Positions 1 to 5,097 of a stretch of DNA of 5,097 nt are shown in pieces. Position 1 is the stretch's first letter; each line of letters begins with the position of its first letter. Below the pieces are notes generated by a model, which was given only the letters and a program-made list of their open reading frames with translations, ran no database searches and was not told the origin of the DNA. The stretch is taken from positions 416-5,512 of the forward strand of contig PKXT01000298.1 of the NCBI GenBank assembly GCA_003133505.1, given 5' to 3'. The translations under genes and the position numbers were made by a program. This DNA is from Acidobacteriota bacterium (GTDB lineage Bacteria; Acidobacteriota; Terriglobia; Acidiferrales; UBA7541).

Positions 1-1519
1 GCGTGAAAAGGTGCGGAATGTCCTCGTAAAGCCCCAACTCCAACCGCTTGGGATCCACGAGCACCAGCTTCAACTCGTCGGGTGTGGATTTATAAAGCAG
101 AGCCATCAAAAGGGAATTGAGAAACACACTCTTGCCCGTACCCGTAGCGCCTGCAATAAGGACGTGGGGCATTTGCGTCAGGTCGGCGGCGCGGATGCGG
201 CCAATCAAATCCTTTCCCAATGGCACCGTGAGTTTGGAAGGGGAATTGACGAATTCCGGCGACTCAATCACTTCGCGCAACGCAATGGTTTCGCGGCGCG
301 GGTTGGGAACTTCGATGCCCACGGTGGCTTTACCGGGAATGCGTTCAATCAAAATGGACTCGGCTTTGAGCGCCAGGCACAAATCTTCGGAAAGGCCGGT
401 GATCCGGCTGTATTTGATCCCCGCCTCGGGCTTGAATTCAAAGGTGGTCACCACCGGCCCGGGATTGATCTGGGTGATGCGGCCCTGCACGCCGAATTCC
501 TGGGCCTTAACTTCGATCGCGCGGGCAAATTCTTTCAGCTCGCTTTCATCCATTTTTTCGCGGCGTTCGGCGCGATGGAGCAGGTCAGGAGAGGGCAGGC
601 GGTAGTTGCGTTTGCCGTGAGAGATTTTCGGCTCTGCGGAAGACTGTTTCGAGGCAGACGCCTTTGCCGGAGCGTTTGAAAACGTAACCACGGGCACATC
701 AACACCGCTTGATTCGGATTCCTCGGCACTATCAATGGCGGGCGTGGAAAGGCTGTCGGCATCGGCAAAGGACGGCAGCGGCGCCACGGACATTTCCTCA
801 ACGCTGTCTTCATTTTCCAGCGCGGACATCGCGGAAATGCGCTGACGGGGAACGGGTGGCCGTCCCTCCAGTCTAATATCCGCGACGCGCTGCTTTAATT
901 TTGACGCCTGCCGCTTCTGGCGTCGCTCACGCCATTGCATTATCAGCTTGCCGATAAAGGGCTGTGAAATGATAGGGGTTTTCAGCCTCTCGGCTGCCGC
1001 GAAGAAGGAAAACGGGGTCGTAAGAAAAATCGCCACGATGATGGAAGCGAGCGCCACCAGGTGAGCTCCGACCGGATTAAAGGCCCCGCGCAATCCGTCA
1101 GCGGCAAGTGTGCCCACTAGGCCCCCGGCGGGCAGCGCGCCGCGAACCAGTGGAATATGCACCAGGTTCAGCTCCGAGGGAACGGAGATTAGCAGCAGCA
1201 GCGCACCAATGGACTTGGCAATTGGTGCATCCGACGGACGGCTGCGAAACCAGCCCAGTCCCCAAATGGCCAGTCCCGCCGGGAGTAAAAACGCGGCATG
1301 ACCGACGATTTGGAACAGCAGGTCCGCAAGATGCGCTCCAGCGGGCCCAATCCAATTGCGCGCGGGCGTAGCTGCGGCGAGAGGCGCGGCGACGTCGAGC
1401 GAACCGTCATTGGGAGAATAGGAAAGCAGACTCAGAGCCATCAAAATGGCCAGAGTGATCCCCATGAATCCGATCAGCTCATTGAGCCGCCGGTTACTCG
1501 AAGGCGTTAGTATGTGCAC
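1..1519 (-). CDS. ftsK: DNA translocase FtsK/SpoIIIE family, N-terminal 506 codons (C-terminus beyond left edge)
   Basis: Membrane-anchored, ATP-driven double-stranded DNA pump that works at the division septum to clear and segregate the chromosome termini. I translated the frame without interruption from the GTG at 1519 to the left edge. Residues 14-33, 67-90, 103-115 and 149-166 are hydrophobic, with a weaker glycine/leucine-rich stretch near 128-145. This is the usual multi-pass FtsK membrane domain. Residues about 190-300 form a charged then Ser/Ala/Pro-rich linker of roughly 100 residues, short compared with E. coli FtsK. From RLPSPDLL (307-314) the conserved motor begins: the alpha domain includes INPGPVVTTFEFKPEAG (351-367) and RIPGKATVGIEVPN (393-406). 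The Walker A loop GATGTGKS is at 457-464, and VDPKRLELGLYEDIPHL follows at 488-504. Walker B, the rest of the beta domain and any DNA-reading gamma domain lie outside the window. The GTG is chosen because AGGAG sits 6 nt upstream. The next in-frame Met (codon 19) would cut into the first membrane helix, and an in-frame stop lies upstream at 1595-1597. It follows uppP by 59 nt. Confidence 0.96.
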   Translation of the reverse strand, partial: MHILTPSSNRRLNELIGFMGITLAILMALSLLSYSPNDGSLDVAAPLAAATPARNWIGPAGAHLADLLFQIVGHAAFLLPAGLAIWGLGWFRSRPSDAPIAKSIGALLLLISVPSELNLVHIPLVRGALPAGGLVGTLAADGLRGAFNPVGAHLVALASIIVAIFLTTPFSFFAAAERLKTPIISQPFIGKLIMQWRERRQKRQASKLKQRVADIRLEGRPPVPRQRISAMSALENEDSVEEMSVAPLPSFADADSLSTPAIDSAEESESSGVDVPVVTFSNAPAKASASKQSSAEPKISHGKRNYRLPSPDLLHRAERREKMDESELKEFARAIEVKAQEFGVQGRITQINPGPVVTTFEFKPEAGIKYSRITGLSEDLCLALKAESILIERIPGKATVGIEVPNPRRETIALREVIESPEFVNSPSKLTVPLGKDLIGRIRAADLTQMPHVLIAGATGTGKSVFLNSLLMALLYKSTPDELKLVLVDPKRLELGLYEDIPHLFT

Positions 1520-1525
1520 AACAAT

Positions 1526-1530
1526 CTCCT
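1526..1530 (-). promoter_or_regulatory. Ribosome binding site that fixes the ftsK GTG start
   Basis: The minus strand reads AGGAG, then six bases, then GTG at 1519-1517. This is a strong Shine-Dalgarno at normal spacing. No ATG is available in frame between this GTG and the upstream stop at 1595-1597. The site therefore decides in favour of the GTG start. Confidence 0.75.
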
Positions 1531-1578
1531 GCGATTTTGGGGAAGGCAGGACTGCGGTGCGGCGGCTAACGCGAGGCG

Positions 1579-2442
1579 CTATCGCGCATGCCCGCTATGG
1601 AGGAACACCAACAGCAGGATTAGCATACCAAACAACACTCGATAGTAAACAAAGACTTTTAACGTGTGCTTTTGCAGGTAGCGCAAGAAGAAGGCGATTA
1701 CCAGGTATCCCACGATTCCGGAAACCAGGATGCTGATGAGTACCGTGGACATCGGCATGTCTATTCCGCCGGAATGATGGGCCTTCAGAAGTTTGGGAAC
1801 CTGGGTAAGCGCAGCGCCGGCAATCACAGGGGTCGAAAGCAAAAAGGAAAACCGGGCGGCGGCTTCGCGGGTCATGTTGCGGAATAATCCGGCGGTAATG
1901 GTGATACCCGAGCGCGAAACGCCCGGAATGAGCGCCAAGGCTTGCGCCCCGCCAATTACAATGGCATCGCCCATGTTGGATTGGTTAAGCTCGCGCGTGT
2001 GATTGGCCATCCGGTCAGCGACCCACATGAGCAGCCCAACAAGAATCAGCGCGGACGCGATGGTTACGGTGACTGTGACCGAGAGCGGCGATTGCAGGCT
2101 TTCATCCACCTTTTTCTCAAAGAGGAAACCGACGAATCCCGCGGGAATCGTGCCAATCACCAGATACCAGAAGAGCCGCCGGTTGTGCTGCACCTGTGTT
2201 CCCGAAGCGCTCGCGGGATAGTGCATGCCCAAGCCAGCCAGGGTCAGTTCCACCCAATCGCGCAGGAAGTACAGCAGAACGGCAGCCAGCGTTCCCACAT
2301 GCAGCGCTACATCGAAAGGCAGGCCGCCTTCGGGCCAACCCAATAACCACGGAAAGAGCACTAGGTGGGCTGTGCTGCTGACCGGAAGAAACTCCGTCAG
2401 TCCCTGAACAATGGCGAGTATTACCGCCTGATATAGATGCAT
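1579..2442 (-). CDS. uppP: Undecaprenyl-diphosphate phosphatase (UppP/BacA)
   Basis: Integral membrane enzyme that dephosphorylates undecaprenyl diphosphate to the monophosphate. This regenerates the C55 lipid carrier for peptidoglycan and other envelope polymers; the family is linked to bacitracin resistance when overproduced. The protein has 287 residues, normal for the family, and is very hydrophobic with about eight membrane segments. Signature regions are intact. QGLTEFLPVSSTAH at 13-26 carries the family's glutamate-containing motif (E17), the serine pair and a histidine. PGVSRSGITI at 173-182 carries the conserved arginine (R177). Both are regions known from the E. coli enzyme to form the active site. 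FDVALHVGTLAAV (43-55) and REAAARFSFLLSTPVIAGA (192-210) are also typical. The ATG at 2442 has AGAGGAG upstream. The TAG stop at 1579-1581 is 59 nt before ftsK, with no obvious terminator between, so the two are probably co-transcribed. No abnormality seen. Confidence 0.97.
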   Translation of the reverse strand: MHLYQAVILAIVQGLTEFLPVSSTAHLVLFPWLLGWPEGGLPFDVALHVGTLAAVLLYFLRDWVELTLAGLGMHYPASASGTQVQHNRRLFWYLVIGTIPAGFVGFLFEKKVDESLQSPLSVTVTVTIASALILVGLLMWVADRMANHTRELNQSNMGDAIVIGGAQALALIPGVSRSGITITAGLFRNMTREAAARFSFLLSTPVIAGAALTQVPKLLKAHHSGGIDMPMSTVLISILVSGIVGYLVIAFFLRYLQKHTLKVFVYYRVLFGMLILLLVFLHSGHAR

Positions 2443-2453
2443 GTTGATTCAAT

Positions 2454-2460
2454 CTCCTCT
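2454..2460 (-). promoter_or_regulatory. Ribosome binding site of uppP
   Basis: The minus strand reads AGAGGAG, ending 11 nt before the ATG at 2442-2440. This is a strong but slightly distant Shine-Dalgarno that supports the annotated start. A start three codons upstream in another frame (ATG at 2452) belongs to a shadow frame and lies on top of this site. Confidence 0.65.
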
Positions 2461-2576
2461 AGCATGACTGGCCGGACGCTGCTGTTGCATGACTGCTCCC
2501 CGGCCGCGATGCGCGCCTGGATTGTCGCTTACCGGTCTCTTCCTCGGCCTGCAGTTGCTATATGACGCGCGCAACG

Positions 2577-2597
2577 TGCTCCGCCCCGCGCAGAGCA
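2577..2597 (-). other. Short stem-loop, possible weak transcription-end or mRNA 3' structure
   Basis: On the minus strand TGCTCTGC and GCGGAGCA pair over 8 positions (seven Watson-Crick plus one T-G wobble) around the 5-nt loop GCGGG. It sits 113 nt past the stop of the membrane protein gene. No T-run follows on the minus strand, so it is not a classic Rho-independent terminator for the sdh transcript. On the plus strand the same stem has one C-A mismatch but is followed directly by TTTT (2598-2601), which would suit termination of antisense transcription. Its function is uncertain. Confidence 0.3.
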
Positions 2598-2710
2598 TTT
2601 TCTCCCAGAGTGCCGCGAATTTGCGAATTGGTGCGTCCCTGTAGGGGGGTTCATGGCGAATAACGCGGCGCAGATGACCCCGACTCCCATGCCCGCAATA
2701 TCACCGGAAT

Positions 2711-3226
2711 TTAGGGCTGCGCCTGAGAAGGCTTTCCGGAATGCCCGGAAGAAACGCGCAGGAGCGCCACCAGCGCCCATAGGTCGGCGCAATATCCGAG
2801 GGCCACAAAGACCGCTCTCACATTCCCCCAGCGATTAAAGCCGTCAAATGCCTTTCGCAGCGCTACAGGGTCGCCACCGAGCCGCGGCAAGCTCAACATG
2901 ATTGGCGCGGCCTGGGTTGTGCAAAGCAAGACAGCGACATACATGAGCGCGGCGGCATAGACCGGAATTGCCACCATCAGCGGCCGATTTGGACTCAGGC
3001 GAAAAGCAATCGCCGCGGCTGCAGTCAACAGCATCCCACCGATGCCTTCTAAGGGATAGATAATCTTCCCATTGCCTAGGTCCGCAGCCCGGCTGAACTC
3101 CGCCCAGGTTTGGACTCCGACGTAGCGCCAGGCGGGCATTTCGATGAGTGTTCTCCCGAAGCTGGCCCCAAAGCCGCTAAGAAGGAGAGCCGCGACTATG
3201 AAGACAAGCGCCAAACGCAATGACAT
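2711..3226 (-). CDS. Small four-helix integral membrane protein, possibly DUF1772-like
   Basis: A 171-residue protein of unknown function. Hydrophobic segments lie at about 4-24, 56-76, 82-104 and 136-156, giving four predicted membrane helices. A polar, partly aromatic loop (25-55, with PAWRYVGVQTWAEFSRA) separates helices 1 and 2. The stretch before the last helix, LRKAFDGFNRWGNVRAV at 123-139, resembles the W-x-x-x-x-x-R pattern before the last helix of DUF1772 (anthrone-oxygenase-like) proteins. Size and topology fit that family, but I cannot confirm membership. The ATG at 3226 is 30 nt after the sdhB stop. Only a weak AAGG lies upstream, so translation may depend on ribosomes leaving sdhB. 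The position makes it a probable last gene of the sdh operon, but it is not an SdhC: it lacks that protein's size, fifth helix and set of spaced haem-ligand histidines (its only histidine is at 162, in the tail). Confidence 0.8.
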   Translation of the reverse strand: MSLRLALVFIVAALLLSGFGASFGRTLIEMPAWRYVGVQTWAEFSRAADLGNGKIIYPLEGIGGMLLTAAAAIAFRLSPNRPLMVAIPVYAAALMYVAVLLCTTQAAPIMLSLPRLGGDPVALRKAFDGFNRWGNVRAVFVALGYCADLWALVALLRVSSGHSGKPSQAQP

Positions 3227-3256
3227 TAGTTGGGCCGCCTTGGCTAGAGCGTGCCG

Positions 3257-4009
3257 CTAGCCGCGGAGCCAGCCAGTGACGGCGTGTTTCAGCACCTGGC
3301 CATTGATGGCGGCAAGAGATTCGGTAAGGGGGATTCCCTTGGGGCAAACCTTCACGCAATTCTGGGCGTTGTCGCAATCCTCGATGCCGCCTTCGCCCAT
3401 CAGCGCGTCAAGGCGCTCGCCCGCGTGCATGGCGCCAGTGGGATGCATGTTAAACAGACGAACCTGGCTGATAATCGCCGCGCCGACAAAATGAGAATGT
3501 TCATTCACGCGAGGGCAAATTTCCAGGCAATTGCCGCAGGTAATGCAGCGCGATAGCGGATATCCCTTCTCCTGCAACTCGGGCGCCATGCGCGGGCCTT
3601 CGCCGAGGGGATAGGTGCCGTCAATGGGGATCCAGCATTTGGTGCGCTTCAAATTCTCGAACATCACAGAACGATCCACGCTCAGGTCGCGCACCACGGG
3701 AAATTTCTTCAATGGTTCCAGCCGAATGGGCTTTTCAAGATTGGCCACCAGCGCGGAACAGGCTTGGCGCGGATAGCCGTTAATCAGCATGGCGCACGCG
3801 CCGCAGATTTCCTCCAGGCAATTGGCGTCGTAACTGATGGGGGTGGTGCCACGGCCATCGCGAGTGACAGGGTTTTCGGCGATGTCGCGAAACACGGTGA
3901 TGATGTTCAAACCGGTGCGTCCCCGAATCTCGAACTCTTCCCAATGGGGTTTTTCCTGCGGCCCAGCCTGACGCAGAATGCGAACGATGAATATACCGTT
4001 GGCAGCCAT
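3257..4009 (-). CDS. sdhB: Succinate dehydrogenase/fumarate reductase iron-sulfur subunit (type B)
   Basis: Electron-transfer subunit of respiratory complex II. It carries electrons from the flavin of SdhA through three clusters to quinone at the membrane anchor. It has 250 residues, the usual length. The N-terminal plant-ferredoxin-like domain holds the [2Fe-2S] ligands C64, C69, C72 and C84 (CLEEICGAC, then QAC). The C-terminal domain has CITCGNCLEICP (155-166) and CDNAQNCVKVCPKG (212-225). By analogy with E. coli SdhB, C155, C158, C161 and C222 bind [4Fe-4S], and C165, C212 and C218 bind [3Fe-4S]. Stretches such as KKFPVVRDLSVDRSVMF (101-117), WIPIDGTYPLG (126-136) and SQVRLFNMHPTGAM (181-194) closely match what I recall of Bacillus subtilis SdhB. 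This points to the type B enzyme with a single di-haem SdhC anchor. The ATG at 4009 lies 20 nt after the sdhA stop, with GGGA-rich Shine-Dalgarno sequence between. All ligands are present. Confidence 0.97.
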   Translation of the reverse strand: MAANGIFIVRILRQAGPQEKPHWEEFEIRGRTGLNIITVFRDIAENPVTRDGRGTTPISYDANCLEEICGACAMLINGYPRQACSALVANLEKPIRLEPLKKFPVVRDLSVDRSVMFENLKRTKCWIPIDGTYPLGEGPRMAPELQEKGYPLSRCITCGNCLEICPRVNEHSHFVGAAIISQVRLFNMHPTGAMHAGERLDALMGEGGIEDCDNAQNCVKVCPKGIPLTESLAAINGQVLKHAVTGWLRG

Positions 4010-4015
4010 GTGTGT

Positions 4016-4025
4016 TCCCTCTCCC
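4016..4025 (-). promoter_or_regulatory. Ribosome binding site of sdhB in the sdhA-sdhB gap
   Basis: The minus strand reads GGGAGAGGGA just after the sdhA TAG stop, with 6 nt left before the sdhB ATG. The purine-rich run fills half of the 20-nt gap. It supports both the sdhB start and tight co-translation with sdhA. Confidence 0.65.
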
Positions 4026-4029
4026 TCCC

Positions 4030-5097
4030 CTAACTGGCCATATCGTAACGGCGCGGGCGTGGCGGAATTTGCGACGTATCCACCGCCTCGAAATCCAGCT
4101 TGATTTTTCCGCCGTTATAGCTGGCGCGAGTAGTCTTCAGCCAATTGGGATCATCGCGCTCAGGAAAATCGGGCTTGTAATGCGCGCCACGGGATTCATT
4201 GCGCACCAGCGCACCCATGGTAATCACTTTGGCCAGCACAATCATGTTGGAAAGTTCACGAGTGAATTGCAGAGTCTGATTGGCCCACTGGGTGCGATCA
4301 GCCAGATTGACCCGGCCCATGCGCTCCTCGAGTTGATCAAGTTTGTCGAGCACATCCTGAAGAGCCTTGTTATAGCGGATCACCGTTACGTGTTCGGTCA
4401 TCATCGCGCCTAGTTCTTTCCAAATAGTAATCGGATTCTCTGTGCCCTGGCGATTGAGCAGGTCGTCGTTGATTTCCTGCTGATGGGTGCGCTCGCGATC
4501 AAAGACGATGGATGGGGTGCCCTCGCATCCAGCTTGCAAGCTGCGGGCGTATTTGACGGCGGCGGGACCGGCCAACATTCCACCATATATACAGGAGACC
4601 AATGAGTTCGCGCCCAGGCGGTTTGCGCCATGGTATTGGAACTCACATTCTCCAGCGGCATAAACACCGGGGACATTGGTGGCTTGATCTTTGTCATTGA
4701 TCCAGATGCCACCCATGGTGTAGTGCATCGCCGGAAAAACGCGCATGGGGTGCTCGCGCGGGTCCAAGCCCATGAACTTTTCGTAAATTTCCAGAATGCC
4801 TTCGAGCTTCCGGTCCAGCACTTCGCGGGGAATGTGGGTGACGTCGAGATAGACCGCGGGCTGCCCCTCCAGACCCAACTTTTCCTGGTACACAACCCGA
4901 TAAATGGCGCGAGTAGCTACGTCACGAGGCACCAGATTGCCGTACTTGGGGTACATCTCTTCCAGAAAATGAAACCGCTCCGCTTCGGGAATGGTGCGCG
5001 GGTCGCGTTTATCGCCGGGCGTGCGCGGCACCCAGACGCGACCGCCTTCACCACGCGCCGATTCCGACATCAGGCGTAACTTGTCGTTGCCCGGAAT
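4030..5097 (-). CDS. sdhA: Succinate dehydrogenase/fumarate reductase flavoprotein subunit, C-terminal 355 codons (N-terminus beyond right edge)
   Basis: Catalytic subunit of complex II: it oxidises succinate to fumarate at a covalently bound FAD and passes electrons to SdhB. The frame is open through the right edge (IPGNDKLRLMSESARGEGG), so the Met at 5070 is internal and not the start. Counting from that Met, NLVPRD (45-50) carries the arginine of the catalytic proton-transfer region (R49). FPAMHYTMGG (112-121) carries the substrate-binding histidine (H116). AAGECEFQYHGANRLGANSL (138-157) is the FAD/substrate signature, with R151. The C-terminal helical domain has HVTVIRYNKAL (227-237) and NESRGAHYKPDFPERDDPNWLKTT (291-314), highly characteristic of the family. 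The tail DTSQIPPRPRRYDMAS resembles the B. subtilis ending. The FAD-binding N-terminal domain and the histidine that carries FAD are outside the window. A loop at about 14-33 (PRTPGDKRDPRTIPEAERFH) is longer than in B. subtilis. The sdhB gene follows after 20 nt. Confidence 0.97.
   Translation of the reverse strand: MPGNDKLRLMSESARGEGGRVWVPRTPGDKRDPRTIPEAERFHFLEEMYPKYGNLVPRDVATRAIYRVVYQEKLGLEGQPAVYLDVTHIPREVLDRKLEGILEIYEKFMGLDPREHPMRVFPAMHYTMGGIWINDKDQATNVPGVYAAGECEFQYHGANRLGANSLVSCIYGGMLAGPAAVKYARSLQAGCEGTPSIVFDRERTHQQEINDDLLNRQGTENPITIWKELGAMMTEHVTVIRYNKALQDVLDKLDQLEERMGRVNLADRTQWANQTLQFTRELSNMIVLAKVITMGALVRNESRGAHYKPDFPERDDPNWLKTTRASYNGGKIKLDFEAVDTSQIPPRPRRYDMAS

Larger units (their letters stand above)
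2443..2710. other. Intergenic region between the sdh block and uppP
   Basis: These 268 nt lie between the stop of the small membrane protein gene (2711-2713) and the uppP start. The stretch should hold the end of the sdh transcript and/or the uppP promoter. I found no convincing -35/-10 pair on the minus strand. An AT-rich CATATAG stretch near 2558-2564 is the only weak -10-like candidate, and it lies more than 110 nt upstream of uppP. The region contains a short hairpin (2577-2597), a GCGAATT direct repeat (2615-2629) and a possible coding remnant (2558-2650). I see no conserved RNA or complete gene. Confidence 0.6.

Noticed and set aside
11..679. A 222-codon open frame on the plus strand
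   Set aside because: It is antisense to the ftsK motor domain and its product is a low-sense, His/Arg/Gln-rich sequence with no family features. The minus frame gives an unmistakable FtsK.
1520..1578. Possible terminator or promoter between uppP and ftsK
   Set aside because: No stem-loop with T-run and no convincing -35/-10 pair is visible in these 59 nt; only the ftsK ribosome binding site is clear.
1942..2346. A 134-codon open frame on the plus strand
   Set aside because: Antisense shadow of uppP; composition is not protein-like and the uppP motifs on the other strand are complete.
2117..2452. A 111-codon minus-strand frame starting just upstream of uppP
   Set aside because: It overlaps uppP in another frame and its start sits on the uppP Shine-Dalgarno; the product has no family features.
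2529..2792. An 87-codon minus-strand frame overlapping the end of the small membrane protein gene
   Set aside because: Its N-terminal part is a frame-shifted reading of the membrane protein's C-terminus, and the rest is Arg/Gly/Ala-rich with no recognisable motif or ribosome binding site. I considered a frameshift extension of the upstream gene, but the 171-residue product already ends naturally.
4012..4413. A 133-codon open frame on the plus strand
   Set aside because: Antisense shadow of the SdhA C-terminal domain; no ribosome binding site or family signature supports it.
4630..5079. A 149-codon open frame on the plus strand
   Set aside because: It is antisense to the conserved SdhA coding region and has no recognisable domain; it reflects the GC-rich codon usage of sdhA.

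Overview
This looks like ordinary chromosomal DNA from a moderately GC-rich bacterium. All supported genes lie on the minus strand, so they read from the right edge to the left edge. I see no tRNA, rRNA, CRISPR array, insertion sequence, phage gene or biosynthetic cluster, and no clear sign of a new system. The succinate dehydrogenase subunits resemble the Bacillus-type (type B) enzyme, which also occurs in Acidobacteriota, delta-type proteobacteria and relatives. An acidobacterial origin is my best guess from the gene content and style, but the window does not prove it.

In transcription order, the window opens with the C-terminal two thirds or so of sdhA (flavoprotein subunit, cut by the right edge). 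Next comes sdhB, complete, after a 20-nt gap; it carries the [2Fe-2S], [4Fe-4S] and [3Fe-4S] ligand sets. A 171-residue four-helix membrane protein, possibly DUF1772-like, starts 30 nt after sdhB. The membrane anchor gene sdhC is not in the window. In this enzyme type it normally precedes sdhA, so it should lie just beyond the right edge.

A 268-nt intergenic stretch (2443-2710) follows. It holds a small hairpin, a short direct repeat and a possible decayed peptide-coding remnant. It separates the respiratory block from an envelope/division block.

The second block is uppP (bacA), the undecaprenyl-diphosphate phosphatase that recycles the lipid carrier for peptidoglycan synthesis, and then ftsK. 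ftsK encodes the membrane-anchored DNA translocase of the division septum. It starts at a GTG with its own Shine-Dalgarno, 59 nt after uppP, and is cut by the left edge after 506 codons, just past the Walker A region. The two genes are probably co-transcribed. Both act at the inner membrane, one in wall precursor supply and one in chromosome segregation during septation.
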